DNA of 64,000 nucleotides from Dactylellina haptotyla (GCA_031310005.1 CM062384.1:1178001-1242000); one strand, 5' to 3'; counted from the stretch's first letter, positions 9,763-24,200 are shown. Notes: generated by a model from the sequence alone, not told the origin. Numbers and translations are program-made.

Positions 9763-12700
9763 GGTGACTGCTGTCGGATGTCGATTCCTGTGATGTTAGT
9801 ATCGATGGTTGGGTAGAGGTGTTGAAGGTTCGTTGAAATCGACGGCGCTATATCACCACCCATACAAAATTTTGGCTCGCAGTCGCCAAACGCAGCGTTT
9901 TTTGAGGGCTTGCCAGGCTCAACGTTGACAAAGTCGCACCATTCCCTTTTGAGAATGAGCAGTCAGGAGCGACAAACGGGGGTTCCATCACATGCGCTGC
10001 GTCGACAACACGACAACACGACAACACATGTTTGAAACGTCGAACGGACAAACAATCAACACAGGGCTGATGACGAAAGCAAGCAGATCTGTTGGCGATG
10101 CGACGAGATTATCTCCGTCGATAAGATCCGATTAGATTAGATCACGGCATTAGCTCGAACGATCGGTGCAGGGACCATCGGTCGCGTGTTGCCGCCCACT
10201 CGGCCATGCTAATCCCTCAGCCATCGTATTTATTCACAAGATTCGCAGAGACATTCATATTCTCTCACCGTTTGATATCACAGCCGACCTGTCTGGTCGT
10301 ATCTCGGTGCGTTCATATCCTCGCGCTGTGATTGGCCAACCCCACTCACGGATTTACGATTGTCCGGCAAATTAGAGCTCACTGGCCAAAAAAAAAGGCG
10401 AATCGAATCATGATAGGTGGCATCGATTACCCCAACTCAATCAAACTCCTCACGCGCGTGGGATGTGCATATGTTGTTCAACCGAGAGCTCCACGGTCGG
10501 GTATGTCGTAGCCTCTTTCGTTAGCCTACTTTTTTTTCATTTTCGTTTTTCTACATTTCCTTCCGCTGTTTCTCTTTTTTTCATATTTTTCATTCTTTTT
10601 TAGGTTGACAGCCAACATGTTATTAATGTAATGCGGTCTTACCTATCAGAATTATGCATTTCCAGGTACACACCACCGCCAACAAAAGGCAAATAATACA
10701 AAAGGCAGATCAGTTGACATTGGCCCCGGCCCTAAGGAATATTGGTGGCGGGTGGAGGAAATAAGATGGAAAGCCAGAAAGCAAAAAACAGAGTTTTTAG
10801 TAGGACCACCACCACCCCAGGTTATCTCTTGCTTGTCAAAACGCCAGTGTTTCGCCTTTTGCCTGCTTCCAGTTGTTCGATGGATTGTCCAGGTCGAATA
10901 GGAAGAGGAATATGGGGAGATAGCACAGAAAGAAACGAAGGGACCCAGACCAGGGAAATGCGTGGAGCGAAGGGCTGTGTGTAATTTTAGCACATCCGAA
11001 GATGAGGAGCACCACCGGACAAGACAAGTGAAAAAACGAGGGACCTGAGTGTTTTTGCTTAGTTACGCCAGCCAACCAGTAAGCCCAGACCCGAGTGGGT
11101 CCTTCCCTTCCCCATGCCCATCATCAAGGGAGAAAAAGCAAAGTCCCGAAGAGCAGGCTGGAAAAGAAGGTCAAGAAAGAAGGTCACGGACAACCCTCCG
11201 CCAAAGAAGCAAAAAGGCGAGCAAGACACCAAACAAGGGAACAAGGAGGAAAAAGCAAAAGTGGCATTGAGATTTGTGGGTCCCTTTAGGCCTGGCAAAA
11301 GCAAGCAAGCGCCTTGTTTCATGATTTGACCTCAAGCGAAAGAGAAAAAGAGCCGGTGCGTAAGGACCTTCTTGGCTTTTGCTTTTTCCGGGGCGCAACC
11401 ACTCTTCGGTGCAGATGCGGTGGAGGTGTTGCGAGCCGGGATGGGTGGACAAGATGGGGAGTTGTTACTAAGTAAATATGGGGGCAGCAGAGCGATGTGG
11501 CATGGCATGGGGAAAGATCGGAAACCGAACCAGACAACAGCAAGGAAACAGAAAAGGGCAGATGTCAGCCAGCCCAGCCAGAGGCAAGTCAAGTGCAAGG
11601 TGCGTACCCGCCCGCACCACCTACCAGTATTGCAGACTTACCCCATTGTAGACCCCATTTTTGTTTGCCTCGCCAACCGCCATGCAAAAGTGGCTGCTAC
11701 TCCGACTAACCCACTCGCCCATCGGATATTTTTTTCACTTTTAAATAGATAAAACTGTCCACGGTGGAGCGTAGGATTAAGCAAAACCGTTCAGCTGGAA
11801 GGAACAAGGCGAATGGAACAGAATGGAGGGGTGTGGGTCGGTTGCCCGTTAGAACGCCATCATGGTATCTACGCATGTACGATGCCAATCCTGTAGGTAG
11901 AAAGGCTGCTGATGCCGAACGAGCAAAGCGAAACATCCGGACGAAACACACAATACGGCCGGCATTTGTCAGGCGAAGCAGCACACGGGTTTGTCTTCGT
12001 CCGGCCCGGGTCTCGTAGAAACCGGAAATAAAATATGAGAAAAAGGAAAGAAAAGCAAGAGGGAGATGGAAACAGGTGCACCTCGCACCGACTGCGATGA
12101 TGTGTTGTTGGTCGTCAGGAATAGCATCTCGTATCCTTTCTCATTTACCAGCCCCACATCCACACACACGTATCGTGCAATCTTCCTATCAGCGTCGGAT
12201 GGGTTCCCAGCCCCGGGTAGAACGCATCAGGATCCCGGAACACGCGATGTGCAACGAACGGTTGGCTGGATGGCGAAAGACAGTGCTATTCCGTAAATAC
12301 ATTTAAATGCATTTGATTACCCACTTTTCTGGCAAGATCTATAAAGAGGGCTAGCACTGTCTCAAACATGGTAAACGTACGCATACCATGTGCGTTGGTG
12401 ATGGTGATGTACGGTCACTTCCATGTGGGCACCTGAGGTTTGCCGCTGTGGCAGCGCCGGGCGGGCAAATCTCCTGGTTTAGCGTGAACATGTTTCGAGT
12501 TTTACCGCACAGATCCTGACAGCAGTAGCGATCAAATTGTTGGACGAGAAAGATTCATTTCAGATCCATCGTCGGTTGTACCAGGGGAGTGTTCAGACCG
12601 CGAGGGCAAAATTGACCAAATTGCAGCCCGCACACGTAACTAAGAACGGCTCTTCGCATGCGGCTTGCAACAGAACCCTCACCTCGCCTCCCCCACCGGA

Positions 12701-15700
12701 CAGCCTGGGGGGAGAAAAAGCTTGATATCCTTGAAATATACTTGCAAGCAACAGATATTACATGGGCAAATTTCGAATCATTATAGTTGTGGGGTTCATG
12801 TAGGATGTTGTATTACGTCTATAACTTTTTTGTTCATCCCCTTTCACACAGGGTATATCGTGCAACATACGTGACGAATTAACTGTAATCAACCAGTGTG
12901 GGTTGGGTTAGATGATCTCAGTCCTTTTGCGGACTGGGCTAAGATTTCGGACGGGCCTTGCGGTAGGCGTGAGGATTCGCACCGCAAAAGAAAAGCTCGG
13001 AATCACGAGAAAAAACGGAACCGATCTCATTCACGGAAAAGCGATGGGCTGAGGGAACATGAACGATCCAAGCCCACACTTGGCAAGCAAAAGCCGAGTT
13101 TCATGAAGCACCCGTAAAAGTATGAAAATTGCCAAAGCATAAAAGGGAAAAAAGAAAATACCAATACCGAGAGAACACACCCATATTAAAGGGTAAAAAG
13201 AAGAAAAACGCAGAAAGCTCGCTAGAATCAGGAATAACCGGAGTAAGGGCATACGCCTTTTCCTGGGCATACACGAAAAGTAAATTCGCACAGGAACTGT
13301 CCCGTACTGGAAATGGTGTATGATTTCCCCAAGAAGCTTAACACGTTTTAAGACTTCTCTTCGGTGGCCCAAACGAGGAATGAGCAAGACGCCAGAAGGA
13401 GAAGAATAATAACATTCCGATCCCAGATCCCCTTACCGCAGCGTGGTGTTTTCCCTCTAGGTTCCTCATCAAGAGATCGATTAGCTGGAAGGGCAGAGCG
13501 GAGCGTACATCACTTATATGACTTCGACGGTAGTCTCATTTTTTCTCATTCTGTTTGATAAGAAGGGCTTGCATACAATAAAATGCAGATAAACACAGGG
13601 GAAAATGAGGCAAACATGCCTTAATAAGCGGGATAAAGGGTTTATGACATACCTACCCATATGTAATGTTCACTATACTAGCGTGCATACCTGCCTGCGG
13701 GAAAGGAAGGGAACGAATTCGAAAGAAGGATGTAACGCCGTCGAAAATTTGCCTTTTCGGTCGCTTTCACCTGCTGGATTTCGGATCTTGCCTTCATGTC
13801 GATTAAAATTTGCTTTTCACATTCTTGAGGGGTAGATTATGGGATGCGGATGGAGGGGGTCGGGAAGGGCTTGGCACATAAGCTCTTTTGTCTTTTAACC
13901 ATGATCTCTTTTTTTATTTCTTTCTTTTCTGGGGAATTTTTTTTTTTGAAACGTGAGACATTGCAGGAATTGGGATGTCCGCGAAACCCAGCCGGGCGAA
14001 AAATGAAGATGAAATATGACGGGGCCGATTAGAAATCGCAGAAGGGGGGCATTGATGATGACGTTAAAATGCCTCGGAGGGTGTGTAGTGGAGGTGGAGG
14101 GACGATACCTGCATGATCGGGTACGAGGTCGTCGGTACCTATCGACAGCTTCGGATCTTATAATAGCTTACGGAGGTTAGTCCTAAGAGATATGATGACA
14201 CCTCACAACACCGATAGCATTTAATCTGTCCCCACGATGACCGACCGACTTTCTGGATGATCCATTTGTCATCGGTGCATGCATGCGGGAGAAAAAAGAA
14301 CCGGCAAGGGTTAAAAATAAGAGCGTTGCAGCAGCAAGAAGCGATGGAGGGAACGAATGCACTGGATAAGAAGGAAGGGGCAAAAAAAAGAATACCTCGT
14401 AGAAGGGAACAATATGTTCTTTTTTCGCGTAGCTGGGGTGGGTAGCCACTACTAACATGATCTGGGATACATAGGCTTTACCCACCCGGCAGCGGACACG
14501 AGAAAAGGGAAGAAGCAATGTGTTAGCGGCCCTTTCCTTCCCAATGTTGGCTGGCAACCTTGAACGACCCATTTTATTTCGTTCGCCGTGTTTGCTTCTT
14601 CGTTGTGTTGCTTTAACCCTGAGACGTTTGGGCGTTGCTTTTTTGGGCGACGTTCCCAAAGTTGGTAAAGTAAAGTTGCGGGAGCACTCCCCCTCGCCAT
14701 CTGGCGGTGTGTGTGAGAGAGTGTGGGATGGATGGGTCATCAGGAGGCTTAAAAATGGAGATAAAAGGAAGTGGCTCTGATCAAACGGATTTGTGGAAGG
14801 GAAGGAGAATTCGCCGCACCAAACACTACGCGGTAGCCCTAACATGTTTGGTGGAGTCGAACTCTTGCCCCGTCCGGTAAACTATCCTTCCTGGTTAACT
14901 GATGCGATGAGCGAAGGGAAAAATGAATATCAATCTGGCGTTCCTGTGAGATGGCGGCCGTCAACGTGTGGAGGCATAGATGGGTCTTCTTATTACGCCG
15001 AAAGGTCAGGCGTGTGGTTTTCGTTTTTTTTCGTCTGTATTCAGCGCGAAACGATCGAGACGCTGGCTACCTAAAATTCTTGTATTTTCTTCTCAGAGGG
15101 CTGAAAAACAGGAGCAGGAAAAAGAATGCGAGCGAGGTGAAAAAGCACTGTTTCTATGTGGACCTTTGTGGACGTGTGTGCTGTGGATGGATATCTCACG
15201 TAGCGGTCAGGTAAAGTAATATGTATTATTACCACAACCACCGCAAGCCCCTCTGTCGAGACAATTGAGGAAGGAGGACCCCCAAAAACCGATCGGTTGA
15301 GCGCGAAAGAACGACCGAAGTTCCGCCTGTTCTGGAGACGCAAGGAAAAATAAAACACAGGCAAGAAGCAAACATGGTAGCGTGAGGGACAAGAAAAAAA
15401 GGAAGAAGTTGTGCCCCTTCTGTCACTTAATGACACGATCAATTGGTTGGCGAGGAACCGAACGCAGGAAAAAAGCAAAGATTAGGAACAGAGGGAGTCC
15501 GGTCCATTACGTCCAGCACGCAGTTTAATCTGAGTGGGTCCGCCATCGTTAGCCTGGTCGGTGCTGTGGAGCATTCCATCATGCCCTCTTTGGCTTGGGG
15601 TGCGAGGGAGCCGATGTTCGAACAAGGGCAATGGCAGAATAAGAAAAGAAACACCGAAAAACAAAACACGCCCGCAATATAATCCAAGCTTGCGAGATGT

Positions 15701-16797
15701 GCGTAATAGCGAGGTTTTTTTTTTTTTTTTGTCTCCCAGCAGCAGCACACCCCCAAACAATTAATTTTTTGCATTCTAAGCCAGCATGCAGGAAAGATCC
15801 TTAGCGTCGAAGACTATTCTGTCTCTCCTCTGCCTCTCTCTGTTTTTGTTTTTTTCCTTCTTTTATCCCCAGGCCAGGCGAATGGATGAACCATCCGGGA
15901 GGAGCCATACCAGCCAAGCCCCATGTTCTGGGAATGGTGTCGATGCGTTTTGACTGTGCCTTCTCCGACTGGAAACATGGCGATCGGGATATCCCTCACC
16001 TGCACACATGTTAACCTTTTGCCGGTAATGTGATAAGTAAATAACTGGGCGTGATAAGGGACGACAATAATAACAATAGTAAGGAAGACAATAACAATAA
16101 CATTAATTATAATTAGGTTTGAGAGTTGTTCGTTGTTGGGCGCGTGAGTCGGAGGACATTCGCGGGCTGCGGTGGATAGATAGATAGGTAGATAGCCCGG
16201 ATTGTGAAATATTAATACGCAGAAATGAAGGAGCAAGAAACAAGTAGAAGGATGACAGAGAGAGGAGAGAGAGCCCCTGTCGGCTGCCAAGGAGGTCCTC
16301 GCCCAGGCAATCGTTACACCCTGAAGTCAAACCAACATACGGAACATCACAATCCTCCATGATCATAATAATAAATGAGAAGAAGCAAAAGGGACGCCCA
16401 CACCCTTCTTCGGGCCTAGTCGAGGAAAAATAGGCTCGGGAGGTTTCTTTTTTCTGACGCCGCGTGCCCGAGGTTGCTTTTTCGGCACTACTCTTAAATA
16501 AAGAGCTTCCCGCCAGAGGAGAAGAAAATAACAGACTGACATCCACCTGGGAAAAAGGAAAGAAGCCTGTGGGCTTCTTCGGAAAAAGAAAGGAACCACA
16601 GGAAAAAGGAAAAACCGATCTGTGGGTCGGTCGTCTGGGGTCAAATAAACTACTGCAGGCTGTCTTTCTGGCTGTCCTGGCTTGTCCTGGCTGTCTCCTG
16701 CTCTGTTACTCGCCCTCCGCCAGCCAGCTTTTCTTCTTTGACTTTCCTGCTGGCTCCTACCCAAGTTTTATAGTGAAATCTGACTCGCTGATAATGT
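9763..16797. other. Seven-kilobase gene-free interval
   Basis: I find no reading frame here with family resemblance or plausible splicing. The longest ORF (14183-14845, minus, 220 codons) has the random look of antisense frames. The DNA is dominated by GAAAA/TTTTC purine-pyrimidine asymmetric runs, a T tract near 15713-15730 and a GATA-type tetranucleotide run near 16173-16196. The first part carries the RPL3 promoter. The rest may be distal regulatory DNA of SSN6 or untranslated RNA. No tRNA A/B boxes, terminal repeats or transposase-like frames were seen. Confidence 0.5.
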
Positions 16798-18371
16798 GCG
16801 GTCGTGGGTCCCGCCGATACCTGAACGTGGAATAAGAAAACACGGGTTAAGACCAGTTCGTTATAATAAACGCTAGGCTGTGATTATTACCCGTCCAAAG
16901 TGCTTTTTCCTTCCCTCTGCTGGGCCTGCGGTCTGTGGGTTTTTGGCTTTGGCTTGTCTTGTCGTCCGTCTGGCGAGTCGGGATCTACCTGCTAACGGTC
17001 CCTCTTTTCTCTCCGCCGGGTCCTCTCTTCCTTTCTCTTCTTCCTCTCTCTCTCTCTCTTCCATTCCTCTCTCCTTCTTCTCCTTCTCCCTTCTCATCAT
17101 CACCATCATCAACACCATCACCGCCATCACCACTCCCACCGCCTCGCTTCTCTGGCACGTAGAAGCAAGAGCCTTCCTCCCTCCTTGACAGGACATCATC
17201 TCGCGGGCCTCGTGTTTCCATTCCTCCATCTGCTCTTTTTTGCCTTTTTTGCGTCTGTCCGTCCCGCCTGTGTCCTGTTTTATCTGCCCGCCGTCTTCGA
17301 AGTTAAAAAAAAGTTTCGATTGATAAGAGTTACTTGTATGAGCGTGTATTGTCCTTTGTGAACCCAATCATACCCACCCCGACTACCTACCTTGGCTACA
17401 TCGTCGTCATCATCATCACCATTTACGATCTGGTGTTTGGCGTATCGCTCCCTCAGCCCTATCTATATCTGATACTATCTATAATCCCTTCTTGGTCTCG
17501 CTCCTCTCCCTTCTCGAGCAAACCATCCGACACCGTTTCCAAGAATAACCACACCCACCAACCCAACCCGATCCAACCGCAGAACATCTCACCCTCAACT
17601 CGCCCTATTCTTTTTTATTTAATTTTTATTTTATTGTTCTGTTTTCTCTTTCTATATCTTCTGTCTTCCTCTTCTCTTCTTTACCTATTCCTTCCCGCCT
17701 ATCATTTACGTTTACATCATAGTGTGCCATTGGTGCCTCGGGTCCTTGCGCTGGTGTTTGTTTGAGCCGACTCGCTTCCCTGCCCACTCAATTCCTTACC
17801 GCCAACCCACCTGCCATCCAAAAACCTCGCCTTTTCCCTCTTCCTTGTTTCTCCTGGCCCGTTCTCTTTCGCATCGCCCCCTCTCGCGAAATCTCCGTTG
17901 TTTATTCCTCTCGAAGCATTTTCGCATTGCGAGGCCATAAATCCACTTCCACCACCGCAATCCATCTCGTCACGTTTCCTTCCGTTGGTACATACGTCGC
18001 CTTGCCCGCATCTCGATAATCCCTTCCCCGTCTGCATCATCACACTTCTCTGGGGGAGATCAACTTCACACTCGATCCCCGTCACGTTTTCGTCTGTGCG
18101 AGCCCACCCGACAGATCTTCCCGGGGATCCGATTCGACCGCAATCCTGTACCAATAACCCACCAACCTCATCTTCAAGTCCGAAGGCTGTCGTAGTTCGC
18201 GTCATTAAAAGAGACCAAGTCCAAAGGCTAGCGTGTCGTCTGCGGAAACGAACCATCCACAGCAGCCTCTCCGACTCGCCTCATTACCAATAACCTTCCC
18301 CACTACCCCCTTCAACCACCACACTGCAACGCTCACCTCTTGTCACGCGCGTGAATCGCGCCGCCGTCGAG
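16798..18371 (+). promoter_or_regulatory. SSN6 promoter and long ATG-depleted leader
   Basis: Reading the plus strand from 16798 to the SSN6 start, I find a single ATG (17337, seven codons before a stop). From 17340 to 18371, about 1030 bases, there is none. The strand is C/T-rich, with a CT run around 17040-17095 and long pyrimidine stretches to 17700. This is what a long scanned 5' untranslated region would look like. The transcript start itself cannot be seen. An intron in this leader is possible but not clear. Confidence 0.55.
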
Positions 18372-21205
18372 ATGTCTGGTCCTCCGCAAACGTCCCCTCA
18401 CCACCCGCACAATGCTCCTCCCGGCCCGCTTCCTAATGGCCACGGTCCCCCAATGGGGCCCGGCGGAAAGCCCAGCGCGTCTCATCAACTCAGCCAACTT
18501 AACGAGGCTGTCTGGTTGAAAATTGGTAAGTCCCAGACGCAACATAATTCTCTCAATTGGCGCTACTCGAAAGTCTTGCCACATTATCCATCTAAACAGT
18601 AATTGACTGAAATTTTGTTGTAGGTTCAATCGCCGAGATGATGGGCAACATGGATGGTGCTATGGACGCCTACGAGGCTGCTCTAAGGCAAAACACCTAC
18701 TCGATACCCGCCATGGAGAATATCTCGCACATTTTGCGCACACGGGAACAGTTCCCCAAGGCAGTCGAATATCTCCAAGCTATCTTGAACATTGACGCCA
18801 ACAACGGCGACGTCTGGGGCTCTCTCGGTATGTATCACGCCGTTATGCACTCCTGAAATACGCACCGCTAATGAAATCAACAGGACACTGCTATCTCATG
18901 ATGGATGACCTGCAAAAGGCGTACCAGGCCTACCAACAAGCCCTCTACCACCTCAGGGATCCTAAGGAACCCAAGTTGTGGTACGGAATCGGTATCCTAT
19001 ATGATCGCTATGGATCTCTAGAGCACGCCGAGGAGGCCTTCTCGCAAGTTATGAGAATGGATCCTCACTTTGAGAAGGCGAATGAGATCTATTTCCGTCT
19101 CGGTATAATCTATAAGCAGCAGCAAAAATTCCAACAGAGTTTGGACTGCTTCAAATTTATCGTGCAAGACCCACCACGCCCACTCACTGAGGAGGACATT
19201 TGGTTCCAGATTGGTCATGTTCACGAACAACAGAAAGACGTAAGTAGAGCATGCAATAAAAAATTATAGATGAAAATACTAAACTAAACCCTTTCACAGT
19301 TCGAAAATGCGAAGAAGGCATACCTCAGAGTATTGGACAGAGATCCAAACCACGCTAAGGTCTTGCAGCAGCTTGGTTGGCTCTACCACCAACGAAGCGG
19401 CAGCTATGAAAGCCAGGAAATTGCCATTGAGCACCTCGAGAAGTCCGTTAGAGCGGGTGAGTACTTTGAACATTAGAACGATGTGCTTGGTTGCAGTGCT
19501 AACTTTCACCGCGCAGATAACACCGACGCTCAAAGTTGGTATCTTTTGGGACGCTGCTACATGTCGCAGCAAAAGTATCCAAAGGCGTACGAAGCCTATC
19601 AGCAAGCCGTCTACCGGGATGGAAGGAACCCAACTTTCTGGTGCTCCATCGGTGTGCTCTACTATCAGATCAACCAATACAGGGATGCGTTGGATGCCTA
19701 CAGCAGGGCCATCAGGCTCAATCCATACATCTCTGAGGTCTGGTATGATCTTGGTACACTTGTAAGTGGAATTTTACTTTTTAACAAACTTGATAAAGGT
19801 TGATGACTAATTCAAACAGTATGAATCGTGCAACAACCAAATCAACGACGCTCTTGATGCCTACCAGAGAGCGGCTGATCTTGACCCAAGCAACGTTCAC
19901 ATTAAAGCGAGACTTAACTTGCTCAGAAGCGGACAGGCGTCTGGAGTTCCCCACAACAACAATGCGCCACCACCAGCTCCTCTACCACAAGACGTCCAAC
20001 AGTACCAACCAGCCGCTCCTCCCAGTCACAGCTGGCTTCCCCAGGGCACCCAACGAACGCAACAACCACCTTCGCACCAAGGCCCACCGCCCCCCGGCCC
20101 GCCAGGACCGAATCTGGCTCAATTGCCACCTGGCGGACCCGGTCCAGCACCATCGCCGTATCGAGGTCCCGACCCAATGGGACCTCGTCCACCAAGTTTG
20201 CGTAGTCCTGACATTGGTTCTGCAGATCCTTCTCGGCCTCCACCTCCACCACCTTTGCACCGCTACTCTCCTTCTCCTAAGATCGGTCATTCCGCCATGT
20301 ACTCAGGAGCGCCACCCCCATCTAGCAATCAACAAGGTCTACCACCATCAATGCAGCATCATCCTCAGATCTCGCAACAAATGAACGGTCCACAACATGG
20401 TCCACCACCACCCGGGCCACCAAACCGCATTCTGAACCCACAACACCATAGCCAACAAGGACCAGCACCTCCACCGCCACCGCCACCACCACCTTCGCAT
20501 GGCCAGCTCAATCCACCCACAAATGGGAATAGTGCAATGGGGATGACGTTTCATGGGACTCGCGGAAGTCCCATCCCCGAAATGAAACCACTGGGCGACC
20601 GTATGCCATCTCCAAGCTCCGGATTTCATTCACATAGTGTGCATGGTCAAGCTCATCTTCAACATCAGTCAGGAATCGCTAGTGGCGCACCCGCCCCGAC
20701 TTCAGCGCACCAGGCCGCTGACAATGCGCGTAATGACGTCAGAGATCGAGATCCGATGAAACGACCAAGAGAATGGGATGACGAAGCTTCCGACCCTCAC
20801 CCAAAGAAGCAAGCATCAGATATTACTCGCGAGAGGCTAGAGAGCCATATGCACCACCGCTCGTCTCCACCTAGGAGGAACACTACGATTTCTCCGGATG
20901 TCCAGGGAAGACGCAGTTCGTCGGAGCGCCCACGGGAAGATTTCCGTGGCCCGCCTCCACCGCCGTCTCATCATAGCACCCCTGGACCGAGGCCCATGCA
21001 TCAATTCCCTCCCATGAGCGAGTCCCCAGCTATGCAACAACCAAAGCGGGAGAACACTGAGATCATTGAGCCACCGGCCAGACAGATGGATGTCGACGAG
21101 AACTACGACGACGAGCCAGAAGGTGATGACAGACGCCCATCTTCTGCATCTGCTCCTGTCAAGACTGAAGGCGCCCCAAAGCCGGTCGTCAATGGCGATA
21201 AATGA
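18372..21205 (+). CDS. SSN6: Ssn6/Cyc8, TPR subunit of the Tup1-Cyc8 general transcriptional corepressor
   Basis: Six exons (18372-18525, 18624-18827, 18884-19239, 19300-19456, 19517-19761, 19820-21205) give 833 residues with consistent phases. After a Pro/Gly-rich start, tandem TPR repeats run from about residue 45 to 415, for example SIAEMMGNMDGAMDAYEAAL, WGSLGHCYLMMDDLQKAYQA and WCSIGVLYYQINQYRDALDA. The remaining 400 residues are disordered and rich in Pro, Gln and His. A basic KRPREWDDE-type motif is followed by a Ser/Pro-rich acidic tail. Cyc8 uses its TPRs to bind Tup1 and DNA-bound repressors in the nucleus. The first ATG after a 1 kb ATG-free leader is in good context (GTCGAGATGTC). 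This is the strongest assignment in the middle of the window. Confidence 0.95.
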
Positions 21206-24200
21206 ATCTCACTCTCCCGTGATTAAGCGGTTGAGGCGGTTGGTGCTACATATACAAAAAGAGCTCTCTTGTTCCTTTGTCCTTTTTTGAGTAATGCTTG
21301 ATGCTGACATGAATCTTCTTTTTTCATTTTGGGTCTTTCTCCTCTTCCTCAGCTCTACTTGGTCGCGCTGCTCGGTCTTTACCGCTTTTTATACCCTCAA
21401 AACGGTCCCTTGGATTCCCTTTTCCTTGATCCCCTTTGCTTATACCTTCTATTATATCTAGCTGGTGGTCATTTTTTTCGATACCACCACTTTTAGTATT
21501 TTTTCAAAAATTTTTATCTTCTTTTCTACAAGGGCAATGGCGGGGTTTGATTCCACAAAATGGGGACATTCGTTTTATTTTCTTTTAACGATACCACTTT
21601 TCCTTTTTTCCTCATTTTTCCAATATTTTATTTCCTTGACCTACCTTTTTAACTTTTCTTCTATATTTTGCGCAATTTCCTTTTGCATTTTTATTTACTG
21701 GCCGTGATTGCAATCTGTACCGTATTTGATTTATGTTTCCTATCTTTTCTTCTCTTAACTAGTATCCTTTTATTAGTGATATTTTGGTTTCATTTTTTTT
21801 ATTTCTTCCTCTTTTTATTTGATTTCTGATTTTTAAGAAGCTATTTCAGTCGAAGCTGAAGCAGACGCAGACTTCGAAAAGCAGAGAGATGTTAGTGTAG
21901 ATGATATATTTCCCTTACATGTCGCAATAAAGTGGCTGTACGAGATAAACTGGAGAGAAAATGAAAATAGCAAATAAAATCCTTCAAACTTATTCCAACA
22001 TCGCCTTAAGCTTATATCTTGGTAGCTTCTTGGTTATCGAAACCGTCAGTAATTAGAGCTGTTTCGTGCTAGTACCTGTGGCTTTCTGTTCTGCAGCAGT
22101 AGGTCCTCGCCGTTGACATCACCGTGCACAATCGCAAAAGAAAAATGCAATGTGTTGTTGTGTTGCGGCTGACGTTGAACCATGGAAAAGAACCTGCGTT
22201 TCTTTTGTTCGTCAGCCCACAGAAAAAAAAAATAAGTATTACCCGCTGCAAGTCATAAAAAATAAAAAGTGCCTGGCCTGGGGAAAAGGAAATAAACGCA
22301 GGGCAAACGGGTGGTTTTTTTTCGGAGCATTTTTATTTTTTATTTGATTGTTTTTTTCCAGAAGCCAGTCAGGCCGGGATGATCACGCTATATTAACCGG
22401 CGTCCGCCGCTGCTGCCGCTGGGTAAGCCAGGAACGCCGCTGGGATTATAGACACTTTAATTTTTTTTTCATTTTTCTTCCTTATTTTTCTTATTTATTT
22501 TCTATTATTACTTTCGGGTCATATTTCTTTTCGTTATTTTTGCATGCATGCGCACTGACGACGGCGGCGTATGCTGCTTTAAATTTCAGCGAGGTACATC
22601 TATTATGCACAACAGGAAAGGGCTAGGAGACGGGACGGGTAGTTCTCTCCTTGGTGATATATACAAAAGGTCTTACTATAGGGCTTATTTTCTTTCTTTC
22701 TTTCTTTCTTTCTTTCTGCAAAGTCCCTTTGGTACGACCTAGATACCACCTTCCTTCGGGCGGGTTAGCTACGTTTGATTGAAAGTGAGTAAGCACTTGA
22801 TGGAACCAGTTTGTGGGGCGGATATGAGACTTCTTCACACGTTAACGAGAGCGTTTTAGTTTTAGCGGTAAGTGAGGGAGTGAAGGGGAGGGAAAAAATA
22901 ATCAGAGGTGGCCGTTTGCACAGCCCTACCAGCCGTGTCTACCACAAAACACAACCCACCAAAAGAAGGGAAAGTATTCACGTTTCAGCTATATTCTTGT
23001 GTCTTGGTTTACTTCTAGAAGGGCCAAAAAAAAAAAAAAAAACCTGCGGCCGTCGTTCTGCGGTCCTCCCTCCCTCAGATCGATCGTCGAGTGGAATATG
23101 AGACAGGTAGCGTCCAGGCTATATTGTGCAGGTTTCTATATATACTCAAAGGACTGCGGGCAGGCGAGGGCCTATATAAACGTATTCCGAGGCATAGAGA
23201 CCTAACGGAAACGGGTAGCTTTGTAGGGTCACAACCGGGACCACTTCATCGGAGTGTACTAGTAGAGTAGATGATCGCCTGGCTTCGGTCGCATTTTGTG
23301 CTTGGAGAGTGGCGGAACGTCGTCACTAGTCACTTATATAGGGTAGCGCACTACCTGTGTATACGTAAACAGGAGTAAATGCTCTAATTTTAAATGCGGC
23401 CGAAGGAGACAACAGAGCTCCCGTAGGTGGTAGTTTACAAAGGGGAAAATAGAGAAGATGTTCACGAGCAAAAAAGAAGAGTGTGAGAGTGTGTTTCGGG
23501 TATTGCTAAACGTGTGGAAACGATATCCATGTTTAAAATTGTGTGGCCGAAGATCACCATAGTTGATCCATGCCAGTTGGCTGTCAACAACATGGTGATG
23601 CGCGGAAGCTGATGAGGACAAGGTGATTTTATATACAACCAAGATTGGGAAAGGAAAGAAGAAAAAAGGGAAACGCTAAATGAACTCCTGAAATACACCT
23701 GGTAGAGATAAAAATGGAACAAAGAAGAAAAATCATAAAAAAAAGGAAAGCAGCAGGTAAACGAGAAGAAGAAAGTGGTACAAATGTAGAGTTTGGGAGG
23801 GTTGTATTATACAATAATACTCGCGGAAATGAAGGAGTAATGCTAGGAATTAACACGTAAATGCTGCCGTTATCTAATATATTTCTTGCGAAGAAAAGCG
23901 AAAATTGGCCAGGCGGTTGATGCAAATTCAATACGAAATGAGAGATGCAGTTCTATATCCGGATATAAAGGAAAATGCTGATCGGAAATCTCTCAAATAG
24001 GAGATCTTGTGTCGGATGCTTCTATACTGTTTGATGAATCGCTCGCGATTCTGTTGTGAAGAAAAAAGGGAGCTTTTGAAAGGAGTGAGAAAGAAAAACG
24101 TAAAAGTTCGTTCCAATTTGGGTCGAAAAAAGAAGCGCCGGGTATATGTGTATATAGATAGAGAATATATGTTTCAGACGTAAAGAGAAAGCGTTATAGG

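Noticed and set aside
14183-14845. 220-codon minus-strand ORF in the RPL3-SSN6 gap
   Set aside because: No domain, signal or splice partner; composition follows the local T/C runs. One ORF of this size is expected in 7 kb of moderately GC-rich DNA read in six frames.
17334-17765. 143-codon hydrophobic plus-strand ORF before SSN6
   Set aside because: It lacks an ATG start and its hydrophobicity comes from T/C-rich leader sequence. Part of the untranslated leader.
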